DNA of 64,000 nt, from NCBI GenBank assembly GCA_001792895.1, contig MARA01000026.1, positions 496,001-560,000 on the forward strand, read 5' to 3'. Shown in pieces: positions 46,646-58,277 of this stretch. The position numbers were made by a program, and so were the translations under genes. The number at the start of each line of letters is the position of its first letter. The stretch's first letter is position 1. This DNA comes from Lentinus brumalis. Lineage: Eukaryota; Basidiomycota; Agaricomycetes; Polyporales; Polyporaceae. The notes under the pieces are model-generated. The model saw nothing but the letters and a program-made list of their open reading frames with translations, was not told the origin of the DNA and did not search any database.

Positions 46646-49352
46646 TTAACTTCGCGTGAGCTCACTGCGCCAGCACAGCGCTATGTAAGCTCATATGATT
46701 GCATTAGTGCTCGAGGTGACGCACCTGAACGCTGAATCGATGCACGCCTTGACCTCTCGGTAGCTCACGACAAGACAGCTCTGCTCGTCGCGGGAGACAA
46801 GCATGATCCGCTCATCGGTGCCTGCGTCAAGCTTGTTGAGACAAGCCAGGACGTGCGTGAGATTAACAACCGGACGGCCCATCTCGTCGACCTGGTGAAA
46901 GACATAGTCCCGGAAGAGTTTGATGATGTACCGGTCGCCAGTCTCAGACCAACGAGTCTCGTGGTTGTGCCTTATTCAGAAGTCAGAACAATCCGAAGAT
47001 AGCAATCATAGGGTGGACCGTACTCTGGACGCTCATTGATGAAACCAAACTTGCATAAGAGGCGGACGAGGCGTGCGTTTTCGAGTTCGGTCATAAGCTC
47101 GCCTTCGAGACGGTCAACGGCGCTGTCGACAAAGCATAGCATCAGGACCTGGTCGTATTGCGCAAACGGCATCTAGACTCACTTCTCCGCTTCGTCCAAC
47201 TCTGTCAAAAGTCGGCTTCCAATCATATCAAATAGCTGCCCTATGTTCTGAACACACGATACTTGACGATGAGCAAGATTTTCTGCAGAAAACCGAATGA
47301 GCGATATACCTTATGCGACGAACCCGATTTCGAAATCAGGAACAGCGCAACACTCTTGAGGTCCGCAGAGTAGTAGCGGCCGAGATGGTCGATCGCCTTC
47401 TGCATGTTGTTCATCGCCGCGAGGTTGTTGCAGCACAACATGAAAATGAGCGCCCCGAACATCGTGAGGTCGTCCTGCTGCAAGAAGGCAATGTCCGTCT
47501 GTGCGTCGTGCGTGAGGACGTCGACGACGCCGCAGGACCCAATCCGAACCCTAGCATACAACGTCAGCAGGCGATGACGAGCAAGATATGAATAGAGTGT
47601 ACCTGTTCTTGCCAGTGACGAGGATCTTCGTGGGGTCGATGAGGCGCACCGCGAGCCCAGCGTCGTGGACTGCCTTGATGGCATTGGCGATCTGGATGAC
47701 ATACGACCATATTGTCCTCTCCGTGATGCGATTCGACTGTGCCTGCAGTCGTCCGTTCTGGTACTGAGGGGGCTTAGGCTTGATATGCGCCTCGTAGAGT
47801 GTTTGAGCGTTCGGGTGGTCGTCATACACGACAACGAGCGCTGCCGACAGAGGTCAAGGGGTTGCACAAAGCATGTCTCGGCTGACACGCACAGGAGTCG
47901 TTAAACGCCCGAGTGGTGAAGGCTTCGTGCACAGAGATGACGTTGGGATGCCTGAGGCGCGACCATGCCTCGATGTTGGAGAATGCCGACTGTTGCATCA
48001 ACCGGAAGTCTTGTGACTTATGAACAACAGCAACACGACAAGGCATGCAGAAGGACCTACTCTCGATCCTACGCAAAACGTACGTAGAGCCATCGTTGGA
48101 GCTTGTTGCACGGTATACCATTGAGTACCAATTGCCAAATTTCCGTCTCTCACCACCAAGGGGCTCCAGAGGGACGAGTGTGTGATAACCCTGCAACTCC
48201 TCTGGAAGGCCCAGCCCCGCAGGCGCAGTGGTGTGGACGGTCTCAGAGCGCTTCTGGAGCTCTTCTCGGATGTCATCCGAGATGAAGTACTTATGGGCCA
48301 GCGCCTCGGGACGAGGGAGAGTGTACAGATGATAATTGAGCTGCGTGCCGTGGTCAATGGGGGGAGGATGGGATGAAGGTGACAATGTACCGGTTGTCGC
48401 GTATAGGTCATCGGTGTCGGGTAGTATGGGTCCATTCCAGCGTTGTCATAGCCCAGCATCTGGTCCGGCGGCAGGTCGTAGGGGTTAACGACAGGCTACA
48501 GATACACCGTGAGACGTGCAGGAAGAAGTAATATGCATGATATTCACCGCCTGCCCGTCATCCTCAGATGGCTGGCCGTTATGACCTGCATACGGATCGG
48601 GATACGAGTAAGGGTTGAAAGGATCGTACTGGTCGGGTTGGTCGTCGTGTGCCTCCTGGTAGTTTGACTGCTCCGAGGGAGGAAGGGAAGCAGAAGAAGG
48701 TTCGGATGAAGAGTCACTGGTAAACGCATTCAGCATGACATTAGCGCGTATGAAGCATGATACCTGGGCAGCAGGAGACTGCCCGGTCTGACGTACGATG
48801 ATACAGATGCTTGCTGCTGAAGTGAAGCCGGCACAGCGGCGGAAGGTGTCGGGCTTCCAGGATGGCCCTTGGGGACAAATACAGGTGCGTTCACCGCTTG
48901 AGCAGGAAGAGCGGCCGCGGGGGTAGGAGAATCGGGCGGACTGTGCGTAGCTTAGGCATGGAGCAAGAGGAGAACGTGGGCTCAGACGCACGCATATAAC
49001 GGCTCATCGCGCTGGTAGACGCGTCAGTGCACAGATAGTTTCATAACTAGGACAGTACGCACCGGAGGATGGTAGTAGATACAGCCCTTGTCCTGAAACT
49101 TACACGATCTACACGATATCAGGACACGACCCGTATACATGCGCACAAAAACGCACCCATAGATGAGAATATTCCTACACTGTCGTTGCGGGGTGTCTGG
49201 GAAGGAGCATGAGACGGATCAGACGGTGCGCGGAGCATGTACGGACCCTTCTTGGACGGTTTGGGGCTCGGGGGCTCGTCTGAAGGCGGCGCGGAAATCT
49301 TAACGGCGGAAGAGGAAGGGCGCGCAAAGAAGGACATGTCGCCGTGGGCCAT
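46646..49352 (-). CDS. PAN3: PAN3, regulatory subunit of the PAN2-PAN3 deadenylase
   Basis: A minus-strand gene with about ten introns. An N-terminal CCCH zinc finger is split by an intron: [23 protein letters not shown] (C-x8-C-x6-C-x3-H). To reach it, the first exon must use a GTCCGT donor after PSKK, which restores the frame. A Pro/Ser/Tyr-rich linker follows, then the pseudokinase ([60 protein letters not shown]), and then the C-terminal knob domain ([20 protein letters not shown] and [20 protein letters not shown]). PAN3 dimerises, binds poly(A) and PABP, and recruits PAN2 to begin mRNA deadenylation. It is divergent from TFA2 across 188 bp. Confidence 0.92.
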
Positions 49353-49540
49353 GCTTGACCACGCGGAGGTCGACGCGGAGGTCGACGCAGACGATGTCGA
49401 AGCCGTTGCCGACGTTGATCAGCACAGTCAGCGAGCAGACGCCCGCACAAAGTATGCCATAATATGCGCCCACAACGGGCCGCACAGCGTCGGCGCTGCT
49501 CTCCTCGTCGTCTCTCACAGCGACCACCTCCTCCGACCTC
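49353..49540. promoter_or_regulatory. Divergent promoter of PAN3 and TFIIE-beta
   Basis: 188 bp between the two start codons must serve both genes. No TATA box is evident in either direction. Confidence 0.5.
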
Positions 49541-50598
49541 ATGTCCGGCCTCGCTCGCGACGCCGCAGCCTTCAAAAGTGCCCTACACAGGCAGGACTAC
49601 ACCTCATGGCACTCCCAGCCCCCGCCACTTCCTGGGCAGCCACCACAGCAGGCAGGCTCTTCTGCAGCAGCGGCCGGCGATGGCGAATCTACAAAGAAGA
49701 AGAAGCGGCCGAAGTCAAGCACGTCTCTCTCGCTCGACTCGTCTGCCTTTGGTGTCAGCCATGGCTGACCTGTCGATGCAGATATCGTCTACTCCCAGCC
49801 GGCTGACACTGGCACGGGCGCGAACGTCAATACCCAGCTGGTCTACCTCGTGAGCCACCTGAAGGCCACGGGCAATCCTATGCGACTGCAGGACCTCGCC
49901 ATCATCACCAATACGCCCGTGGACACGGACAAGGTGTTATTGGAGAAGTTCAAGGCGCACGATCGAGTCATACACGACCCAAAGACCGACCTCTACTCCT
50001 ATCGGGTACGTGTCACGCCACTGCGAACTTCTCCCACAGCTCATGCAAGAGGATTGCTCGCATAGCATGACTTCAACGTGCGCAGCAAAGCCTCGTTGTT
50101 GACTGAGATCCAGCGCCAGACACGCAAAGGCGGAGGTCTGTCCGTGCGCACGCTCAAGGAGAGCTGGAAAGAGGCGCCACAGGCGATCGAGGAGCTCGAG
50201 AAGGAGGGTGAGGTTTATGTCACACGGACTTTGAAGGATGGTCAGATGCGTATGGTGTTCTGGAATGAGGTGAAGCCGACGGAGGAGCAGGGCGGCATGG
50301 CAGTTGAGAAAGGTGCGTCTATAAAGCCCCATGCGGTCCTCTCAGCTCCCTCAGCGCATATACAGAGTTCCATGACCTCTGGCACGACCTCAAGGTCCCC
50401 GATGACGTCGACCTTCTGAAAGCCCTGGCCTCAGAAGGTCTGCAGGCGACGACAGCCGCCGCGGCGATTCCCAAAGGTGGAATGTCGAAGAAGAAGGGCA
50501 AGAAGGCGGCGCCCAAACAGAGGCACATCCGCATCACGAATACGCACTTGAAGGGGACCATCGACCTGTCGCGGGACTACGTCCCTCCTGGCAAGTAG
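49541..50598 (+). CDS. TFA2: TFIIE beta subunit (general transcription factor)
   Basis: Four exons (49541-49751, 49782-50005, 50066-50312, 50366-50598) give 304 aa, close to the fungal norm. The first winged helix includes NTQLVYLVSHLKATGNPMRL and LLEKFKAHDRV. The second follows in SLLTEIQRQTRKGGGLSVRT. A Lys-rich C-terminus ends RHIRITNTHLKGTIDLSRDY, as in other TFIIE-beta proteins. TFIIE-beta helps recruit and control TFIIH at RNA polymerase II promoters. The first intron, as required by frame, is only 30 nt (49752-49781) with a CTGAC branch site, which is exceptionally short; a different joint there is possible. Confidence 0.88.
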
Positions 50599-50784
50599 GC
50601 ATTGTGTCGATGGCCCAATTTGTACAGGAATCTCATGGACCAATACGGGCATTTTGTATATGTTATGTACAGTAGAGTAATGGTTTTTGCAATGAAGCTG
50701 GACCGTAGTGATGGTGTAGCACAGACGATTCCCCCGTATTTGTGGCTTGAGTCGTCTGGTGGTTAGCGACTCAAGCGAGCGTAC

Positions 50785-50798
50785 TTTTCCTATAAGTA
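50785..50798 (+). promoter_or_regulatory. TATA-like element before the 517-aa gene
   Basis: CCTATAAGTAG lies about 90 bp upstream of the ATG at 50881. Confidence 0.4.
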
Positions 50799-50880
50799 GT
50801 ACATAAGCCTACATAGCCACAACCGACTGCCTCCTAACCGGCGGACTCTCCTTTCTAACCTCATAACACAATGTTCCGCA

Positions 50881-52601
50881 ATGTCAGGGTTTACCATCAT
50901 CGATGGGAAAATCAGCTATTCTCGCCCACAATATCGTCACGCACCCCGAAACCCGGCCAATCGTAATATGGCAGTAATGGACGACGAAGATGACGCCAGC
51001 GAGACCGACTCATGCGACCGCAAAGAGAACGAGCTGCGTGACAAGCTCCTGAGCTTGGACATGCTCTCCTTTGTCACCGGAACGACTCGGTCTCTCCAAT
51101 TAGTATACATCTGTCCACCCATACCGAACGACATTCGGCAAGCAGAAGTAGTGAGTCCTTTCGCCATCCTCCTCCTGCCATCTCGCTGACTATGCATGCA
51201 GGAACACCTCTTCTCGCTCGTCGGATTCGGAAAAGACTTCAAGCTGAACAGCATACAGAATTCTATCTTGCGTGAGTCATCCTGCCCCACACGCCCCGAC
51301 TGTGTTAATCCTGTCATGCATCAGTTGAGGCCGATCTTCATATCGCGTGGGATGCCTACGCCGCCTTTGCGATTTTACCTCCACGAGATTACTTGACGTC
51401 GCTGGCAAATGCGCTAATCGCCTGCAACGCAGCCTGGATAGCAGCGTACGACAAAGGCAGTGTCGAGCGAGTAGGAGTGCGTAATTCACTTGTATCGATC
51501 TTCCTCCTCCCCTGATAAGATGCCCCCTCACAGTCCGCGGATCCCTCGTTGGCATTGGCAGTAGTAAGGCGACCGAGCCATTGGCGACTGATCGTCCTGC
51601 GTCCAGCCCTGCTTTTCAGCCTCTCCCAACCTCTCATGCTTCTGTCGCAGGACGCCCGTAAGGCTGTCGCATCGGGCGGCATTCCCACTGCAAGCGATTG
51701 GCAGTCTTGGTACCTTCACCCACAAAATCCCTTCCTCGTACCCTGCGCATCCATGGAGACAAATCGCGAACTCGAATTGCCCGACATTCGTGACGAAAAG
51801 CATGCTCCGTCGATCTTCGGCTTGATACTCAATGCACATACTAAACTTCGGTTTTACAATGCCCATCGGGGTAAAGGAACGACCGACTCAGCATTCCGCT
51901 CCAAGAACAACGACTTCGACACGGCATCGGACTATCTCATCAAATCTTACCGGATGGACGTCGATCGCGTTGTGGACGCATTGTTCTTCAGACCCAGAGG
52001 GTATGACTACGGTCTGCCGTTGGCTGATGATACTGCGCCTGGCGATGGCACCTATTCATCCGCAGCACATGACGATGAGAACTCTAGCATATCGGAGGGA
52101 GAGGACAGTACCGCTACTTCTCTTGAGCCGGCCCTTCCTGATCATGAGTCGACCCCCGATGAGCTATCCCACGCCGACCACGAGTCGACCTCCCATGTCG
52201 GCCTTGCTCCTCTTGATGACCCTCGGCCGATATCCTCTCCACCTCACGATCACGACGCCGCATGTCCCCTCATTCCCCGCAGTGTCAGCGTTGAATTGGC
52301 CAGTGCAGATGACCGCACGGTGGTGGAGAGTAACCCTATCCACAATCTCCGCCAAGGCGAGTACAGCTCTACCCAGGGCCTTGAGCAATATGCGGAACCA
52401 CCGTTCAGCGACCCCAGCGAACCTGCGCCACCGCCGGAGGAAGAAATCGATGGGCTCACGCAATCCGAGTGGTCAACCTTGATGAAACGGCTGAACGATT
52501 CGGATCCGAAGGTGGCAAGCCGTGCGTTTGAGATGATGGCCTTCAGAACGAGTGTGTATCTCGCAGTGCACGACTATAAATTGTTATTGATTTTCTTCTA
52601 G
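50881..52601 (+). CDS. 517-aa hypothetical protein
   Basis: Four exons (50881-51150, 51202-51271, 51325-51470, 51534-52601). The N-terminal half is helical (QAEVEHLFSLVGFGKDF, HIAWDAYAAFAILPP, YLTSLANALIACNAAWIAAY). The middle contains FGLILNAHTKLRFYNAHRG, and the last 170 residues are acidic, Ser/Pro/His-rich and probably disordered. It resembles lineage-specific basidiomycete proteins in style, but I do not recognise a family. An optional intron at GTAAGG (51570) would shift frame into stops, so it is not used. Confidence 0.75.
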
Positions 52602-53211
52602 ATTTCCTCGAGGCCGACGGCCTTGCGGGTAGCAACTAGCTCTAGCAGCGCAGTTCGTGGCCTGCTGTGTATCTTCTGGCTCGTTGACTGGCGGACACGC
52701 AGACTCGACACCATGTAGTAGTAGTTCTTGTGCCAAACGGCTCGTCAGCCCTGTATTCGTTGTACCTGTAAGCATACTTGTTTGTATGTTATCCTATCTC
52801 GACTTGTTCGACCAGTCACGCACATGTCCCTGATTTGGTCGAACTGAGTCGGCCCCTACGACGTCACTCCCAACTGCCATCATGATATAGGACCTTGCTG
52901 GGAGTCCTCGTCGAGATGAGATGTTAGTTGCACCGTTCATGTAACGGAGCGTTGGAGTGTTTGAACGATCGATGTCACCTCTGCGATGGTTCCTCAGATA
53001 CTTACTTATCATACGATGTCTGACCCTGGCAGAATGGAGCTGGGCGCACCATTGAGGGAACGAAGTTCCGTCGGAGCGCTGCCAGTGGGACGAAGCGACA
53101 TGTCACATCCGGACAGGAAAAGCGCGTTGGTACACATTCATTACCGGAATATGATATCGCGAAGAAGAGAGGATGGCATGTGCCCGGGAACATCCTCACC
53201 TCGCAATAGAC
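52602..53211. other. Intergenic region
   Basis: About 600 bp between two convergent genes. No gene, RNA or repeat was seen. Confidence 0.4.
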
Positions 53212-55612
53212 TCAAATCCCACCATATGCCACTTTGCCGTCCACGAATGTAGCCTTGACCTTTGCCTCCAGGATCTCATCGAAAGGCGCGGTCTCATCCA
53301 TGATGTCATGGTCCAGCACGACGAAGTCCGCCCTCTTGCCCGGTGCGAGCGACCCGAGAGTATCCTCGGCGAAGGCCGCGTACGCCGCGTCGAGCGTCAT
53401 GCCCTTGAGTGCTTGGAAACGCGTCAGGCGCTCCGAGGGATACCTATGTAACGCAGTGACAGACTATCAGGAGGGACATAGAAGAGAGGAAACGTACCAT
53501 CCGCTATTGCCATGAGGGCTGTCGCCTTTGTGGTTTAACCTTGCCACCGCGGCGTAGAATCCGAAGAGCGGATTGATGTCTTCAACGGGAAAGTCGGAGC
53601 CGAGAGGCAAGACGCCACTGCGCGAATGCTCAAGGAGCGTGCGGTATGCATAGGCACCCTTGATGCGTTCGGGACCCTTAAGCATCTGTGAGTTGAGAAT
53701 CGAGACGACTTCGCCTCCGCAACATACCAAGCGAGACTCTGCATACCACATATCAGCGGTCCTGTGAGCAGCGTTAGCCCGCGGCGGCACGCCGATACAA
53801 TCAGACTTACGCATGAGTAGGTTGCACGCTGTTGATGACTGTCGCGGGTAATGTTGAGCAAGACTGCAGGCTGCCCAACATCATGACGTACTGCCGAGTT
53901 TCCCAGACCGAGCGAGATCTCCCTCCCGCATGATCTGCGAGTGCTCTATGCGAGGTCTCCTCTTGACCAGCGCAGCCTCGTCCCCGGAGTCCTTCGCGAT
54001 TCCTTCGAAGACATCGAGTACGGCCTTGTTCGCACGGTCTCCGATGGCATGAACGTTCTGCGCACTTCAACAAGTCTGTCACTGTGCTGCAGCAGGATAT
54101 AGAACTTACGACTGCCCAGCCTCGCTCCCACCATCCCCGGGCAACCGATTCAAGCTCCTCTTCAGGCAGGCGCATGATGCCTCTGGCATCTGGCTTATCA
54201 GAGTAAGGAGCCAGCAGAGCGGCTCCCCAGGAGCCTAGGGCGCCGTCAGTAAATAGCTTAACGCTGCGCATCCTAGTACGCGCTGCCGGATGAGGGTCAT
54301 AAATCTCCAGTTTCTTCGCCTCTTCGGGAGTGAGTCGCACGGAGTCCGCCATCGAGTACACCCGGATCTAGAATCTCTCAGCAAGACCGAAACGCAATGC
54401 ACCCGGTGGAACCCACCGGAAGGACCCCTTCACGGTCCATCCTGTCTTGAAGTCAGCCATGAACATTTGCGATAGTGGAAAACGCACTCTTTGAAAAGCT
54501 CGAACTCGGCTACGCTCGTTGCGGCGTCGTGCACGTTGGTCAATCCTACAGATAGAGCATCTTTGAAGGCGCGCTTTGCGTACTCGCGCATGACCTCCTT
54601 CGACCACTTCGGGACAGGTACGAGGCCCTCAGCCGCATCCACAAAGACACCTGTCGGTTCGCCCTTGGAGTCTCGTATGATCTCGCCACCTGGAACGGAG
54701 GATGGGAAAGTGCCGCCGAGGTGCTCCTTGGTCAGCTCCAGTGCACGAGGAGATAACCAGACTGCATGGCAGTCGACACGACGCAGTGCGATGGGACGAG
54801 ACGCGAGTGAGGCTCGGGATGCAAGGTCCGCCTAAGTTGAAATTGACAAGCTGCTAGTTGGCATCGAGGAGAAGACACCTACGGCTGTGGGGAAGGACCC
54901 ATCAGTGTCATTCCAGCGCATCTGGTCCCACCCTAGTCCCTCAATCCAAATATCGGGACCTGAGGGGTGTTTCCGGGCGTATGCCTCCACGGTGTCAAGA
55001 AGTTCCGACAACGAGGAGACCTCGTCAAGACGCAGCTGCATCTTGAAGCCGTACTCCAGGAGATGTGCGTGCGCGTCTGTGCAAGGTAAATATCTCAGAC
55101 AAAGTACTGCGAAGTGGCTCTATTAAGGCATGTTCGGACTTACCAGTGAGACCCGGGACGACTATCGAACCCGGTGGGACGTTGAACACTGGCAGCGGTT
55201 TCTTTGCCGACGGTTCATTGCCATAGAACTTCATGATGAGATCATTCTGGTATTCATCCCAGTAAGACTGAACCTCCGCTGCCACAAGACGATCAGCCAG
55301 ACTCCGTGTCATGAAGTCTGAGAAGCCAGGTATACCTAGGGTGCCTGTGGCAGAGATAGTCTGCTTGTCCACAACGATGCAGTCTACCCGCGGTACAGAT
55401 TCTTCCACCGTATAGATCCTGCTCCCATTCGTACATAGGGCGTATGCACTGGGTAGAGAAGTGCGTGATGTCGCAGTGTTCGTGAAGGTGTAGTAGTAGG
55501 TCGAAAGGCCCGCGACGGCGGAAGCAAACAGCGTCCACACGACTTGCTGTTTAGTACCCGAGTTTACAGCTCGTTGTGGTACCCCCGCTGCCTGCTGGGC
55601 TTGCGTGCTCAT
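53212..55612 (-). CDS. YtcJ-like metal-dependent amidohydrolase with N-terminal membrane segment
   Basis: A minus-strand gene of about ten exons. After MSTQAQQ, a hydrophobic segment (VVWTLFASAVAGLSTYYYT, about residues 24-42) is a probable signal anchor. The Amidohydrolase_3 domain follows with its metal ligands: TDAHAHLLEYG, VKLFTDGALGSWGAALL, NVHAIGDRAN, RPRIEHSQIM and LGSDFPVEDINP. The C-terminal strand region is TLGSLAPGKRADFVVLDHD. Family members hydrolyse C-N bonds of largely unknown substrates. The membrane anchor suggests a secretory-pathway location. All exons I checked are open and the gene looks intact. Confidence 0.9.
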
Positions 55613-56477
55613 CCTACAACAAGGCTAATCGGGTCGCCGCGAGTGGGTGAGACGTTCCCGTAGTCAAGTTGGCTTGGTTCAAGCAGGTCGAGCTTTGAGA
55701 CGCCGGCAGGCGCTTGCCACGTGTACTTATTGACTTGCGCGGCTAGCCACACGAAGGCTACTACGGTGGTTATCTCTCCACGGTGGTACTCAACTTGAAG
55801 CTGACTTCTGCCCTCGTATTCACTCGTATCTAGGAACTCATGACACATTGCGGTCTGCGTTCTCACTTCATGTCACAGACAGCCCCTGCTTGCTCGGACA
55901 CGTTTGATCTTGATCTGAATCACATCACTCGCAAGGCTCAAGCCCTCTAGCCTCCACCTGGGCAGTGAAACAACAGATAAGTACACAAACAAGTCTGTAA
56001 CGCGACAAGGATCAAACCTCTGTAAGTTTAAGGTTTTGCAGAAGTCTAGTACTTACCTGCGAATGCGACCCATGCTTCTCACTCTTCAGTTCCGTGAACA
56101 TGGGTCATGACTGCGAACATCAAGGCACCGAACCCACATTTGATGTGGACCTCATAAGAGATGATAACGGAGGATAACGGTATGTCGCGTTGGAGGAACT
56201 CGTCCACAACAATGATCAGTGATCCAGTACACCAGTGCCTATCTCCGGACCGTACTGCATATACATAGTCCGCCCGCCGGAGACCGTGGCTCGGGTTTGC
56301 CCTCGCCCTTCGTTCACCTCGGTCCCTTGCGGCTTTCACTTCGACGTTCATTTTCTCGGGGCCTGTTCGGACAGCTCTGCTTCCTGTTTCTTTCTCTTAC
56401 CACTGTCATCCCTCTGTTTCTTATTCATATTTATCCTCCTTGCGATTTATCTGCGCGCTTTTGGGCGGCGGTGGCGG
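55613..56477. other. Intergenic region, possibly with 5' exons of the next gene
   Basis: Nearly 900 bp. A frame at about 56,380-56,470 encodes a hydrophobic run (LSSLCFLFIFILLAIYL) directly in frame with the next gene's proposed start. It may be a signal peptide exon lacking a visible ATG, or chance. Confidence 0.35.
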
Positions 56478-57535
56478 ATGGCTCCTTCAAGTTTGATATC
56501 GTCGACTTTTCAGACGGGTCATGGATTGCCAGCTTCCGGTGAGTCATTCATCTTGTCCTGCCATTCCTCTGGCTGACGCCGGGAATCCGCTAGGGAGGAC
56601 TAAAGTCAACGCCGATGCGACTAACACCCTGAACCCGTTGGGCCCAAGCTTCGACGGGCCTGCAGTGACTGCTGGGCACGAAGACACCAGCGTGGGTCCC
56701 TCAGGCTTGTTGCTGGACCCCACCGGTTCGACTGCGACCACGCATGTTCCGGCCTCGGCTACGCAGACCTTCTCTATCCTTCCCCTCGTCTCATCTACTC
56801 CAAGTTCCGAAGCCGTCCCTGCACCCTCCCAATTCGCCACTGGCAATGACCATCCCAGTATCTCTCAAGCAACGCTAATCGGTGTGACTGTGGCGATCTC
56901 CGTTATCGCGTGCACGGCGCTATGCCTACCTTTACTGGCGAAAGAGGCGTCCGACTGTTATCGGTTAGTCTCGAGCTCCACAACGTCCTCGCTATGCTGA
57001 GACATCGCGACGAACCCTTCGACAGAGGCGCCCGCCGTTCCAGTGAAGGAGAAGGAAAGGCGTCGCGGTGCGTAGCTTATGGCTCACGCTGTCGTGGGGC
57101 ACTGACATGATCCTGTAGTAACATGGACTCTCAGAGGTATCATCAGCGAGAGGGATGCCCGGGATCCCTTTGCAGACGTCCATCAACCCCTCCCGCCGAC
57201 TCTCCCGGCTCTTCCAGCAGATACTCAGCGCGGTACGCTCCCGAGCAACTCAGATCCCACGCGCCCTCACTTACACTGAGCTTCAGAAAGCGCGAAGGTT
57301 GTGCACTGTGCCACGGATGCCGGAAGCGTCTACGTTCTCGATGGAGAGTGCATCTACGGAGACAACGGCGCGTCGGTCAAGGGCGTCCTACCACCCGCGT
57401 ACGAGGATCTGCCTCGGAAGACGCTACAAAGGGAGCTTCCTCCTTTGCCGATGAGCGACGGGCACAATACGTCTTTCCAGCAGAACTCTGACCTTGAGCA
57501 GTATGCGGGGCAGAATGGTGCTTCCAGTGCATAGC
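56478..57535 (+). CDS. Single-pass membrane protein with PY motif; probable frameshift
   Basis: A Ser/Thr/Pro-rich, mucin-like outer region (RTKVNADATNTLNPLG...) leads to one transmembrane helix (ATLIGVTVAISVIACTALCL). The expected cytoplasmic side reads YWRKRRPTVIEAPAVPVKEK, then WTLRGIISERDARDPFADVH, and ends with LPPAYEDLP, a PPxY-type ligand for WW-domain proteins. The cytoplasmic part is one base out of frame with the helix at about 56921-56927 (TATGCCTACC); removing a C would restore it. Introns at 56545, 56950, 57060 and 57230 keep the cytoplasmic frame. This is a common basidiomycete surface-protein layout. The start is uncertain. Confidence 0.65.
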
Positions 57536-58277
57536 TAGTGCGATGTCATGTAGGCAGGATCTGCGGCTGGAAACCCTTAACTGAGGAGCTACTTACGACC
57601 TTTGGGATTAATCCTGACGCTGATCACCTCATTTTGCACTCGATGCGTCGGCGAGCGTGTCGACGGCTGGAACTCTGCTTGCGTAGGCTTGCATTTCGAC
57701 ACATAGGGCGCTTAACGGGAGGAGAGGAGAGGAATTTGAATTATACACTGATCGTCGGGAAACTCCTCAACCAAGAAGCAAATGAAGAGACCCAGCTGAA
57801 CAACAGATGCACATTAACCGAGCACGATGGTAGGGAGGGAAGATGAGATTGACGATTCAGGAAAAATGACCCAAGGATACAAGTTGTGCGCGCCGACAGC
57901 GACAGAGATCAACGATACGATATACTAGGCAGCTAGCTCAAACGGAGACTCGCGGGGGAATATGGAGAGACGGGGATAAGGAGATATACGCGGGAATACT
58001 ACGGTCCCATAGACAGGCAAAGCGTGAAGCGTACTAGAGCGTAGAGGGTGCGATGAGACGAGACTGAGACGAGCTGCGGCGGCTTCTTCTTCTACATATG
58101 CGACATGCGGATCATTATGACAGACGTGAAATGCGACGGTGTCCTCCTTCAGAGGGCGAGATTGCTGGGTGCAGTACTTGTGAGTAGACGATGACGTAGA
58201 CTTAGACATACGGAATGTAGGACTGTAAGATGGAAAAGCGAGGACGAGAGACAAGATGCGAGCCTGGACAAGATGTT
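57536..58277. other. Intergenic region between convergent genes
   Basis: About 740 bp. Open frames are present on both strands, but none has coding character. The part near KAP95 is probably its 3' untranslated region. Confidence 0.4.
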
